Assembly: GCF_029227915.1 (NCBI RefSeq)
Contig: NC_079882.1
Location: forward strand, 4,216,001 to 4,280,000
DNA: 64,000 nt
Reading direction: 5' to 3'
Origin: Hydractinia symbiolongicarpus
Taxonomy: Eukaryota; Cnidaria; Hydrozoa; Anthoathecata; Hydractiniidae
The translations under genes and the position numbers were made by a program. How positions within the stretch are numbered: the first letter of the stretch is position 1; each line of letters opens with the position of its first letter. Below, piece by piece: positions 21,852-33,531 of the stretch. The notes beneath the pieces are model-generated. The model was not told the DNA's origin, searched no databases, and saw nothing but the letters and a program-made list of their open reading frames with translations.

Positions 21852-24290
21852 GGTTTATAATTCTTTCTTGTTTGATATTAATATTTTTTCTTGTCACGGT
21901 CTTCTGCTCCTCGTTACTTGTGATAAGTATTTTTGACTTTCACGCTATTTATATTGAGTTTACATCACAATAAGTTTTATCGCTGCGTGAGTGCGCAAAC
22001 ACAGCTCATTTAGTCAGAAAACCAGATTTATCTTGATACGCATAACAGTCAACAGCTTTGTTTGCTTTATTTATATATAAGATAAATTTTAGCTGACCTA
22101 AATGCACATACAAAATTTAGCCGCTGCCGTCAAAGCTCCGTTTCAAGCACAAGCAATCATAGTTTACTACCAATGGTAACCCACACTCACTGACTGATGT
22201 CAACCATTCAAGATTTGTAACTACTCAAGATAGATATTCTTAACTACAGTTTCTTATTTGGTGGAGTCTATAACAAGAGAGATATTTGATCAAAAACCTG
22301 ATTTTGACATAACGAAGTGAATTTTATTAACATATATAAGAAAAGATGAAATAATGCATTTTTCGCATTTTGACATTTGAAATCGTCAATTACTTGGTAC
22401 TTTTCTGATTTGTCGGGATAACCGACCAGATATTTGTTTAATTTCTTGCATATTACCAGCAATCATATCTGAATATTATTCAAATGACATTGAAGAAAGA
22501 CAAATGTGAAAAAGTTTCTTATAATTATTAAAAGTTTATTATGCTTTTAGGAAGTCGACTGTGCAATTTCTTATAAAGTGGTTTATCTAAAAACTAATTG
22601 TGACACGCGTTTCGTTGATCGTATTTCCACCATTTTGAGTCGCAGAAATGGAGACAAGTATCATTACAGTTTAGATCTAACGAATCCTTAAATTCATTGG
22701 TTATTGAATATCACTCACAAAGTTCGAGCACATGAAGTTGTCGTATATCTAAAGCTTTTGTTATGTAACCAGGAGGTAAACATGGCGACGTAAATTTTCT
22801 TTTTTTAATTTCGTAAGTTTAGCCTCCCCGTGACGAAAAGCAAATATTATCAAAGAAGTTAAGATGTTCTTGACGACAATTTATTTATTTTATATCTCCT
22901 AAATTTAGAACCTAGACCCGTTTATTCCTACTGTGTTACTCTTGACTTTATCCCAAGAAGAGGGTACTGAAAACGAGTTTAAATAAGTTATATCAGATAT
23001 TGTGATACTTTAGTCAATATTTGTGCGACTAGCACTAACTGTTCAGAACCCTCCAAAAAAAGAGATAAATCAAAAAGATTTGCATTCACGGCTTTGATTG
23101 GTTGAAAAATTAATTGTATATGCGCTATTGTGTTATTTTTAAAACATAATGTCGACGCGAAAATTTTGAGGCTGACTACACCTTACTTTAGAAAGTTTGA
23201 AAGCTTCCTTCCGTTTGTGTATCTGGTGTATGTATTACATATGTGAATATTTAATGAAACTGATCAGAAATATGAATTTACAACGTGCCTCCTATAAGTG
23301 TACTTGTCATATAAACTCGTCATACAAACTCGTCATATGAACTCGTCATATGAATGAGCTTAAAGTCTCAAGCATTTTAAAAGATTGACAAGTCTCGCAG
23401 TTCAAAAGAAAAGTCTTTAAGTGCTTCGCTGCTTGACCCTTGCAGCCGCTTTAACAAAAGAATCTAAAGAATTTTAAAGGCCATATTGCATAATTTCTGC
23501 GAATGATAATAATTCGACCCGTGTTCGGACTAAAATCAGATTTCTAGGTCAAAGTTTTTAGTACTATTTATTTAACCAAATGCTTGCCAGTTATTTTTAT
23601 TGCATCCGTTTGCAAGGTGTTGGTATTATCCAGAAAAATAAAACTAGTCAGAAAACAGGTTTAATCCTCGCCTTACAATAACCGTCAAAGCGAAGTCTTT
23701 TATACACCACTTTTATGTTGGCTATTCCTTCTTATGTTCCCTGTACACCAATCAATATGTCTTTTTTCCAACACTCTTGTCAATTTTACATCATTACAAA
23801 CATTATACCAACTTCTGGACGTAAAAGCTGTTCCACTGTGCGAATGTAATAGCCAAACGGAACTCCGCTAGTAGATTGAAATTTAGAAAAAAATTGTACT
23901 AATTTAGCAGATAAGAGAAACACGTGTTTTGGAACAGCAAAATAGCAGCCTTGTTCCCAGGGCATTACGGCTCAGGCCTAAGAGTCCGGAAAATGGCGGA
24001 AAGGTTGTTCCTATTAGTTTTCTGGAGAAATTCACTTTCTGTTAGCAAGAGAAGATATATTTTTGAGTGAAATGTATTTTAGTTTGAATCCCTAAGATCT
24101 CTGTAGAGAGGGTCTCGAAAAAATGGTCCCGAGCAAATCTTCCATTTATCCAGGGTCAGGCGAAATTCAGAAAAGAAAAATGGTCCCATTTAACTTGCAA
24201 AGTTCCTACTAATATCAAAAGTGTAAGATTATAACTTTTTCCTCAAATTTCGGTAAGTAAAGGACGGGTCACCGACTAGTTTTTTTTATA
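21852..24290. other. Left part of the Kazal intergenic region
   Basis: No gene supported. The first few hundred bases should hold the promoter of the minus-strand Kazal gene. A short array of 12- to 13-bp aactcgtcatat units is at 23302-23355. A partial terminal-repeat match (ccttgttcccagggcat) is near 23951. Confidence 0.4.
23302..23355. repeat. Short tandem repeat of aactcgtcatat
   Basis: About four imperfect units of a 12- to 13-bp motif (cgtcatat-aact). It is too short to be more than a local microsatellite-like expansion. Confidence 0.7.
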
Positions 24291-24744
24291 TACCATAATG
24301 CTTCAAGTAAACGCCTGGAGCGTTATTAAATTTTTTGACATTTTGGGGGGCGTCTATTCGAGGGGGCGTTTAAAAGAGGGGGCGTTTAAAAAAGGGGGCC
24401 GTTTATTAAATTTTTTACACTTCGTCTCCTTTGCAGTTGTTAAGGATACCTATAATATATATCTTCACAACAGAAAATAGAAAAAATATTCACATGTTTT
24501 CGAGAATGAACTTCATAAGCGAAAAACTAAATTTCCAACTTTAAACCTAAGATTTAGGAAAAAGACAAGTAAGTAAGTATACTTTTACAATCGCCTCGAA
24601 TAAATGCGCCTTATGAGGGAGAGGCGTCTATTCGAGGGGGCGTCTAATAGAGGGGGGCCTTTATTTATAAAATGACTGAAAAAGAGGGGCGTCAACTCGA
24701 GGGGGGGTTAATAGAAGGGGGCGTTTATTCGAAGCATTACGGTA
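24291..24744. mobile_element. TA-flanked MITE with G-rich core
   Basis: The left end reads taccataatgcttcaagtaa followed by acgcc; the right end, on the other strand, taccgtaatgcttcgaataa followed by acgcc. Terminal inverted repeats are therefore about 25-27 bp, with TA at both outer ends, as in Tc1/mariner-type MITEs. Each half contains repeated G-rich motifs such as ggcgtctattcgaggggg. It has no transposase. A 60-codon frame at 24298 is a by-product. Confidence 0.75.
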
Positions 24745-27001
24745 ATATTTAACACGGAAATAACAGATGAAACTTTGACATATAATACCATTTTTTAAAC
24801 CTCTCTTCATGCTATCCAGTGGCACAAGTAGATTTTTGAAACTTGTAGAAGTGGGAAAAAAACGTTTATTTTCGTAAATTCTATTCTACAAATATCACAT
24901 GTTAGTTCAAAAACCATCCTGATTTATGCACATGTAGGTACTTCGGACCTCAAACAACCATAAGAGAATTTTACCCTTACGCACTGTATAGACAAGAAAG
25001 TTTCTTTAAACTTGATTTCGCCAACCTTGTTTCCAGCGCTTGTTGTGCTTTTTTTTATATTGGCACGGCGAGCCGTTGTGATTTTCTTGCGAAAGATTAT
25101 TCACCTAAAATAAACTTTTTATGAGAAACATTTTTTCTTAACTTTAAGGTTTTGTTTCTGAAGATATAAAGAGATAGTCTTCATTTTATACTTTAAAATG
25201 CTTTTTTTTAAAATGCCTGCGTCTATAAATTAGATCTTTCGTTGTTTTTGATTTTTTACAAGCTCATGAGCTTGTAATAAAACGCAAATGTGTCTCACAA
25301 GAATGGAAATTCTTGCCTCTGAGCACCGAAACGGGAGTAGTCGTGTGTTCGAATCTCATCTTAGTAACTATTTTTTCTTTTTTTTTTCTTTGCTGTTATA
25401 AATTTTAATTTTTAAGTGTTATTTATAAAAAGTTCAGAATATACTTTTTACTTTAATATAAACAAATAGACAAAGAAAATATTCTGCTTCTCTAAACTGC
25501 GAGCTTCTTGGTGGTCCAATTTTCCTACTAGACATTACTTTCCCCAAAAAGCTACTCTTATATCAAACGAGTAGTCGTGTAGGCGTGAGAAGGCACTACA
25601 TGTTTATTATAAGCTTATAGTTTATAAAAAGCTATAAGTTAGGAGTCGTGTTAGATGCTCTACGTGTATACCCTATCATAAGAGGCTACCCCTGTGAGTT
25701 GTCTAGGGATACATTTACACCTATATGCCAATAAGAGAACTTTTTTATCAAGTCAAACACCGAGTTTTTATCAATCTAGTCTGGAGAGAAAAGTTTCTAT
25801 GTTTATGCTGAGAAAGTTATCAAATTGATTTCGTAGTTTTTACTCGATCGGAGAGCAACTCCAGAAGAAGATCGTGACGTATGTTTATTTTACTTGATGA
25901 CATGTGACGAAGTGGTAGGATGTTCTTACAACGTAATATTTTTCTTTCACAAAGATCACAAACAGTTTGTTTGTATTTCCTCTTGTTAAGCCAGTTTGAC
26001 GAGATAACGCTGTCAAAAAAGATACAAAGACAATATAGGGACTCATTAGAATGAATGTAAAAAAACTTTAAGAAACAAATTTACGTTGTTTTTTTTCAAT
26101 AGGTAAAAATTATTAAGTGAAAAAGAAAAAAAGTAAAAATTGAAACAATAGAATGAAATATAATTTACACGTTAGAAAATTTCCTGTTACTCTTAAATGA
26201 AAGAGAAACAGATTCCCGATGAGAGAAACCAGAGGGTGAAAATCCGAAAAAAGTGTTAAGTGGTTTCGTGAGAATTGAATATAAACATAGCAACTTTTTC
26301 AAAGGTTTTTAATGGAAAACATTTTTATAATTATTATCTCGGTGATCATTATTTGTCGCCTCTGTTAATTAACCAGCATCTCCCTAGTTCCCAGGTTATT
26401 TTTATAACATATATTGAATGTACATCTACCGTGCGTAAAAATTTAGAATAGTATTAAAAAAATTGACTTTGGGACGTTACAAATAAGTTTCAACAAGTTT
26501 AGATGAAATAAAACCCTCTTCGAGCTTACAAGAATATACACTTCTGCAGGCCACCTGAAGTTTTTATTTGCAATTGTTAAACGTATTTATCCAAAACCAA
26601 CAGGCTTTTTGATATGATTTAACCTCCATGATTTAAGTAAATATTTTGAGATATGTCTTCATCTCGCGATATGACAAAAAAGGCGTGACTTTTAAATATA
26701 AGTGTTTCCTATGAACTGGTTGTCATAACAAACAGTGACAGAACATCAACTTCCCTTCCCGGAAATTTACAATCATTAGATAAAATGATTTATCTGAGAT
26801 CTGGAAACGAGTTGGCTGAAGCTTCTTTGTGCATGTGTTGACTTACACGATGCATTGTATTGTATCAAGAAAGTGTAATATTTTTGCTTCACTCAGACAA
26901 AGAATAAATTGTTACTTTCCGTGACTCGATTATTCAACTTATTGGTGCATATAAATCAGTTAGAAATTTTTTGATCAGGAAACTCGACATCTGGCGCAGA
27001 C
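24745..27001. other. Right part of the Kazal intergenic region
   Basis: No gene supported. A perfect 18-bp palindrome, acaagctcatgagcttgt, lies near 25258. At about 25340 gtgttcgaatctc resembles the tRNA/SINE B box, but no complete cloverleaf can be drawn. The stretch just before 27002 should contain the promoter of the plus-strand Kazal gene. Confidence 0.4.
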
Positions 27002-27805
27002 ATGAAAGGTTGTACGCTGATTTTTTGCTTTCTGCTATTTTTGGGTAAGTCCACGATATTTTGTAATAAAAATGTAACCTCTCCATAACAAAACTGGAGA
27101 TATGTTTTTATGATTGCTATTTTAGTGGCTGTTGATGCCCGTGAATATAAAAAACGTGGTAAAAAGGGAATGAAACAAAGAATAAAAATTTGTGGCAGCG
27201 ATGGGAATACCTATGAGAGCATGTGTCAACTATTTGAAGAGAAATGTACCAACGCTGGTAAACTATACAAGGCTTACAATGGAGATTGTAGGTCAAATAT
27301 GACTGAAAACCTAATTCAGCCGAATGACAAAAAACGTCAAAAGAAAAAAAGTGCGAGTGACGACAGATTAGTTTGTGGTTCGGACGGCGTTACGTACATC
27401 AATAAATGCGATTTCAACAGAGCACGTTTTTGTAAAAAAGTTAAATTTTTACATGTCGGAAAATGCGGTGGAAATTGCGAAAAGGTTGATGTTTGCCCAA
27501 TGGTGGTGAAAAAAGTAGAAAAAATTAAAGCGTTTAAAAAGAAAAGGGCGGATAAAATTGAAAAACTCAAAAAGAAAATGGAAAGAAAAGGCAATAAGAA
27601 CAATAAAAGCGTTGAAAAACTGAAGAAAAAGTTGGAAAAGAAAGTCAAGTACCTAGCTAAAAGATTGAAGAAGTTTTTAACGAATGGCAAAAAAAGAATT
27701 TGCGCAAGTAATGGTCACACATACCAAAGCAAATGTGATTTTATGATTGCAAGATGCAAACAGCACGCAACAGATGGCACTATCTTAAAATCAAAAAAAT
27801 GCTGA
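27002..27805 (+). CDS. Secreted lysine-rich Kazal-type protein, copy 2
   Basis: Exon 1 is 27002-27044 and exon 2 is 27126-27805, joined in phase 1 (donor GTAAGT). The product starts MKGCTLIFCFLLFLVAVDA, a signal peptide. Three Kazal-like repeats follow: ICGSDGNTYESMC, VCGSDGVTYINKC and ICASNGHTYQSKC. As in the paralogue, only the third repeat has Cys1-Cys2 (GNCEKVDVCP), and here 68 residues, nearly half of them Lys, separate Cys2 from Cys3; the segment looks helical or coiled-coil-like. The shared CGGxC..VCP block, the last-repeat tail TDGTILKSKKC and the identical intron position show common origin with the gene at 21017-21851. The gene is transcribed away from it. Extracellular location is inferred from the signal peptide. 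Its function is unknown; a basic, possibly membrane- or glycan-binding or antimicrobial role is speculation. Confidence 0.9.
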
Positions 27806-28418
27806 ACTTTGAATTAATTTTTTATTTATATTTGTTTGTATTAAACACTTTTATTAATCATTTGTAGGTTTTTAACTCCTCTATACACTGTTGTGTTTTA
27901 TAATTTTCGTAATAATTAACGCACACATCATTGCTTAAGAATTTATTGATTATGGCATTGATAACACGATTTTCTTGAGGTACTAGCCACATAACTTCAT
28001 GAATTCCGTACGTAATGAAATGTTTTTATTTTATGACCCCACACCGCTTTTTTATATTAGTAATGGCACTGTCGTTAATATAAATAAGCAAAAGACGGCC
28101 CTGGGAAGTTACTTTTTCGCACCATAACGATGGCACTCTGTCCATTATTGTCCCAAGAGCTCTTTGAGATATACCTCAGAGCTCTGGAAACGAGAGAATG
28201 AACACTGTCGTAACAATGAATTCAGATTTCCTCATGAAAGGAGAAAATAAAACGCTTCTTTTTTATGTCACATATTAATAAGAAAATAAGGTGATTACAA
28301 ATTTTCTTTGTGCGGGTAATGAGATGTTTACCGGAAAATTAAATTCCTGACGCCAAAAACCACTTGTATAGCTTCTTTAGCACGAAAAAATGTTGTAAAA
28401 ATTCTACAATATGTTTCC
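27806..28418. other. Convergent 3' region between genes
   Basis: This lies between the tails of the plus-strand Kazal gene and the minus-strand pathogen-related gene, so it should hold both 3' UTRs. A gtcccaagagctcttt...gagctctggaaacgag pair near 28150-28195 resembles ends of the 30756-33523 family in foldback form. No gene seen. Confidence 0.45.
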
Positions 28419-29147
28419 TCAATGAGCATAAGGACAACCACTTCCAACCAAAGCTTTACCACCTTCTAACACCCTGTGACTCTTTTTTCCTTCTAGCGCT
28501 TCGCAAAATTCGTCTGGTTTGTAATAAATATAAATTGATTGAAGTTTCAGACTTTCAGTGACTGTCGCCTCGCCAATTCCAAACATATTGTAGACCTCTC
28601 CATCTCCTTTTCTGCCTTTGTATTCTCCATTAAATTTACCCCAGTGTCTCCATGAGAAAACTACTTTTGGTGGGCCAGAAAATACACTAATTATCTCCCA
28701 AGGAAATCCATCTTTGAAGCAACCTCTAAATAACTTATGAGAACTCTCGAAGGTTTCCTCTTCAGCATTGAATAATTCTTTTTTGCAGTCGTACATCAGC
28801 CATTTGTAGTTGCCTGCTGATTTAGCATCTTCCCCCTGAAATATCTTTCCACCATTAGCTGCCACATGATAAGTGGAATGATCAACCGTTGTCCATTGAT
28901 TAAAATTCTTCTTATGAGACGCTTCCATTTCCCATGTTTTAACTAAATCTTCAACCACTTGTTCAAGAGAGCCTTGAGCATGATTCATGTATTTTCCTTT
29001 GAAATATTCTAAATTGGCATTTGTATAATTTGGTTTTCCCTCCAACCATTCAATAGTTGCGTCGTCGAGGTTCCCTCTGTTCGGTTCGATAAACCCATAT
29101 TTTTGTTTGAGTGTATTTAGTTCGTTTAATTTTTCTGCAACGCTCAT
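28419..29147 (-). CDS. Pathogen-related-protein homologue (SnoaL/NTF2-like)
   Basis: An intact 242-residue, intronless ORF starts at ATG 29147. It matches the plant 'pathogen-related protein' family over its full length: GSLEQVVEDLVKTWEMEASHK near residue 60, a VAANGG block, EEETFESSHKLF, EIISVFSGPPKVVFSWRHWG with GEYKG, and the C-terminal SGCPY. These proteins have a SnoaL-like, NTF2-type alpha+beta fold; their biochemical activity is not established, and the name comes from induction in infected barley. Members also occur in algae, bacteria and some invertebrates, so presence in an animal is unusual but not unique. No signal peptide is apparent, so it is probably cytosolic. The absence of introns leaves open retroposition or lateral acquisition. 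Confidence 0.85.
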   Translation of the reverse strand: MSVAEKLNELNTLKQKYGFIEPNRGNLDDATIEWLEGKPNYTNANLEYFKGKYMNHAQGSLEQVVEDLVKTWEMEASHKKNFNQWTTVDHSTYHVAANGGKIFQGEDAKSAGNYKWLMYDCKKELFNAEEETFESSHKLFRGCFKDGFPWEIISVFSGPPKVVFSWRHWGKFNGEYKGRKGDGEVYNMFGIGEATVTESLKLQSIYIYYKPDEFCEALEGKKSHRVLEGGKALVGSGCPYAH

Positions 29148-30755
29148 CTTATTTGAAGAAGATTTTCACTTTCTGTGTTGTCGCGTAACCTACAACTGCA
29201 TGTTTGAAACCGTTTTGTTGTTGTTAAAGTCGTCGTATAAATCATTGCTTTAATTATATGAAAACAAATAATCTTTCGCATTACAATTAGGAAGCCTATT
29301 ATATTTTTTACAAAATGGTATCTAAGAAGCGAAAGCTCTTTTTAATCTGACTGCTAATTTATCGTCATAACATACAGGATTTATTCTATTATTTTAAATT
29401 CAAACGAAGTAAATTAAAAATTAAATTTATTGAAATTATACCTGTCTTTAAAGGCTCATTCCTATTAACACAAAAATCCCACGAGCTTAATTCATGCGCA
29501 ATTTGACATAATTACAGCTGGTTGACAGATTTTTAGCAACGTTCGATACAATTATATATATATATATATATAATATATATAAGGGTATATATATACAGCT
29601 GTAACGTAACCCATGTACTTCTCTCTTTAATAAGAACTTTATCGAAGTCACCACCAAAGTCAGGACGATGGTTCTCTAAAATGTGTTACAACTGCGCATG
29701 CGTATTGAGGTGTCTTCCAGGATTTTCACGTTGTACTGAACGGCGCAGACAAAAAATTGAAAATTCTGCGTAGTGATAAAATTCTAGCTGTGACTAACAT
29801 TTTTTAACCGAATAAAATTTTGACCATCTTGTTTTTTTTAATTTATTTGTTACCCATTTCTCTTCTCTCTTTTGTAGTGCATATTTTTAGTTTTCGTTTT
29901 AATTTCAAAGTGTTCTTTGAAGGCAATCTCATCGCTAGGATCTGTTCGAAAATATCGAAAAATAAACCCCAACAGATATCTTGGAGACGCAGTCATTAAA
30001 AAGGAGTTTGTGAATTTCGTTGCATGCATTGACAGGGCGGCTTTTAGCTTGCGTTCATATGCAAAATCTCAGTTACACAAGGTGGCTTTAAACAACGACA
30101 ACGTAAAACAACCCCCCTCAAAATAAGATTTCATACACGCTTGTAAAAGAAACAGTACAATCTGATCTGAGGCTGGCTGTTCTTATTTTTTGAGCTATTT
30201 TTATTCTGACGTGTTCGTATTAATAGGAAGTTGGTATTATTTATGTGTTTAGAGAAAATTGGGAGTTTTTGTTGCTGATGCAGCTTTAAAAACATTCGCG
30301 CCAGTATGAACACTGTTTTTAAAAATGCTGGGTGATTGTTTTGGCTAAAAGTTGGGAGAAAGTTAATTTTCAAAATTAAAAGTGATAAGTGACGAAATAC
30401 ACACTCGTAAAAATTTTTACTTTGTAACTCAAAAAATTAAACTGATGGAAAACTTGATCAATATGGTGAAGGATATAAGAGAGAAATAACTAGCAAGGCA
30501 CCAAAATATTGGTGAGATGTTCGAAATTTTTTTGCGCTAATTTTTCACTCTTTTTTTACTTTTTTTATTTCATTTATCATACCGAGGCATATGCACCTTT
30601 TCATTATAAACGAAGTTAACGATTTAATTTATTTCGTTGATAAAATATGTCAAATACCATTGAGGAGGACATTTTAATATGGATTTTCATGAAGCAAAGA
30701 AGAAAACGGTCAAGATTATAGGTTCGTGATTATTTTTGTAAAACAAGAGCAATAT
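29148..30755. other. Intergenic DNA with TA microsatellite
   Basis: No gene supported. A (TA)n tract is at 29551-29598. A 69-codon frame at 29917-30126 (+) has no recognisable domain. The right edge carries the left target duplication agcaatat (30748-30755) of the next element. Confidence 0.4.
29551..29598. repeat. (TA)n microsatellite
   Basis: A nearly pure TA run, interrupted once by aagggta. Confidence 0.9.
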
Positions 30756-33523
30756 CAAACTCGTCCCCAGAGCATCTTGTATCTTTTCTGACCCCCGGGA
30801 CGGCGATACGAACATGGCCCTGGGGGAGGCCTCGTCACGGGACCCTCCAATACACAGTATTTCTGTGTGTAATATTTAATGAGATTTGTCTCAATGTACC
30901 AAAGTTTTATATATAACCTTGCAGAGCTAAGCGAGATCGGTGCTCTACGTCACAGATACGTGCGGCGAGTTTGTTTTGATTCCTCTCATCGCAACACACA
31001 AACTTCTCGCATATTGCCCTTGATTGTTTTGTGTAAATGTATAAATATACAATAATGTTATTTAGGCTGCTGTTTACTTGAAGAAATTCAAGCAATTTAG
31101 TTATGTGTATTTCACTGAATTGGTTGACTAGTAAGCACTGGGTTGCAAAACTTGTAGCTAGGGGAAACTTGGAAATTAGTAAATGATTTGCCCAGCTGAA
31201 CATAGCACTTCGTTGGTTCTCTAAGGTGCAAACATGGCTACATAATTTTCAAATGTTCGTATCATTCTAGGTGCCTGACTGAAAGTAGCTAGGCAGAAAT
31301 TTAACCTCATATTAACATTTACATTTTTTATTCATTTTGGGTGAACTTTAGAATTCTCATTTACCGTGAGTTCATATCTGTGTCTGCATTACTGCTTTTA
31401 TATGATGACAAAGATTTTGCTGTATTTAAACAATACTTAACTGAAACTGAATTCATATATGGTGGACTCACTGCTTGCAGTTATATTGGGTGAAAAAGGC
31501 TTCAGAAAAGTATTTACTTCAGAAGTATTTTTTTCTTTTACATTTGTGGCCTTAACATTTCCAAAAAGCCACCCATTACTGATAAATTCTGCTTTTTCTT
31601 TTCTTAATTACATGTTTTTAAAACACATTGCAGCTTTTTTATTTTTTACTCAACAAGCTCACATTTCATTTGCAAACACAGATATACAAAAACAAGGTTT
31701 TTTCTGTTTAAAACATAAATAATCCGAAAATTTTATCAAAAGCATTATGCTGGTTTGAAAATTGAAATCGACAAGTCTACGTGTGATCTGTTTTCTCGAT
31801 TTAATGTATCACTGACTTACTAGTTTAGAAAAAATTTGTATTCGGCTTTACCAACAGCAAAGTATTGCTACCTTGAGAAAAAAATGTTTCGGGAATAATT
31901 TTTTGAGGAAATTATTTTGGGGATTTTGGACCAAAATTAATTTCATAAATTCGCACTTTTTAGAGCTCATCAAAATTCTGCTGCTGTTCAAAAATCGATT
32001 TTTTATTGATATATACATCTATTTATTGTTATCATTCTGCTTGGAAAATATTTAAAATGCCAAACTAGCTAACCGTGAAGATTAATTCAGTATTCTCATA
32101 AGAGCATCCTATCACAAAAAGATATCAGCAAGGAGATATTCCTTGCAACTAAATTTTAGGTTGAATCTTATCTGACCTATATCTGAGTGTAGAATAGCTT
32201 TTAAAAATTTCTGAATCTGTATCTTGTTCAAAATTGATATGCTGTCAAAACGGCTTATCGGCGTCTCTGAAAAGGGCTAAATTCTGAAACTCAGAAAGTA
32301 TGATGAAAATAGAACTATTTTTTGTCTCAATTTGGCTCAATTTCATCAAATCAATCTAAAACCATACCATACATCTCAAGTCAACATTTTAATTTTTACT
32401 GAAGTTATGGGACGCTATATAAACTATATACTTGGTTTAGACTTTTTTTGTTATTTTTTTATGTTCACTGCTTTGTAATTAGTATTAAAACTCTTGAGAT
32501 AATATATTACAGTGAGCTGTTAAATATCTACCACCATCTTCAGTACATCCTGGATTTAACCATATGCCTGATTGAGTGCTCAATCAAATTTGATTGAGTT
32601 TGATTTTCTGAAATTTCTTCATAGCGTGTTAAAAAAGGCCTAGCAAGAATCAGTTTAAGAAAATCTTCCTACCTTTTTCTCTTCCTCAAAATGGCTTTGT
32701 AAATTTTTTATGCCCCGTGTAAAATTATATTTTATCAGATTGGTTTAAAAGTACTCCTTAACAAGTTTCAAGTCAATAACTTTATTTTTTTACTGAAGCT
32801 ATTGCACTTTAAATTTTCTTGAATTAGGCCGGGTAAATGTGCATTCAATGATAAAATGGCTCCGACGGTTAACCTACTGGCTTTTTATATCTTTTATAGT
32901 AACCAAAGCATATAAGGTAATAAAACATGCCCACTAATAACAACCTGATATAATTTAAAACGTAATGTATATATATTTTGTAAAAAAAAAACATTTTCGA
33001 TATTTTGTGCAAAATTATTTTGTCTATAAAGGACATGGGTGGCAATTTTATGCAACGTCATTCTTTGCAAAAAGCTGTAAATGAAACCTGGCCACTTGGA
33101 AACAAGTTGAGTTTCTTTCTTTTGTTCTTATTTTGATAGTTTGCTAGGTATAGTGTGCTAGCTAGCTACTTTTCTAGCTTTATTAAACATTACCAGCTAT
33201 TGAAATATTGTCATGTAAGCAGTATTACTTTATGATGTCTTATTTTATACTCTCATTGCTTAGTAATGCTTTTTATTAAAATTTTTCACTTTAAAAAAAA
33301 CTTGATACTGCTGATACACCTCCTCCGCCATTTAAATACGAACAGCTTCGTCCTGTTGGTCACAGACACGCCGCTTTGCCAAAATGTTTTGTATGACGCA
33401 GTAACTATTTGACATATCCGCGCCAATCAGGTTTCATATCGGACCAGCCTCCTCCAGGGCCATGTTCGTATCGCCGTCCCGGGGTCAGAAAAGATACAAG
33501 ATGCCCTTGGGGGACGAGGTTGG
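30756..33523. mobile_element. 2768-bp TIR element with 8-bp target duplication
   Basis: The left end (30756) begins caaactcgtccccagagcat and the right end, on the other strand, ccaacctcgtcccccaaggg; both continue with cttgtatcttttctgacccc, then gggacggcgatacgaacatg and gccctgg, giving inverted repeats of about 80 bp. The direct repeat agcaatat lies immediately outside (30748-30755 and 33524-33531). The 8-bp duplication points to hAT or P superfamily, but no transposase can be read: the longest internal frames (31203-30907 minus, 31459-31722 plus) are under 100 codons and unrecognised. It is therefore non-autonomous or decayed. Single-ended and foldback relatives are scattered through the window (about 3540, 17775, 19826, 23951, 25022, 28155, 50160). 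Confidence 0.85.
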
Positions 33524-33531
33524 AGCAATAT

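Noticed and set aside
25290-25370. Possible tRNA or SINE (B-box-like gtgttcgaatctc)
   Set aside because: No acceptor or D stem can be formed around it, so a tRNA call is not supported.
27337-27690. 117-codon minus-strand Phe/Leu-rich ORF
   Set aside because: It is the antisense shadow of the lysine-rich segment of the second Kazal gene.
29917-30126. 69-codon plus-strand ORF
   Set aside because: No recognisable family; expected by chance at this base composition.
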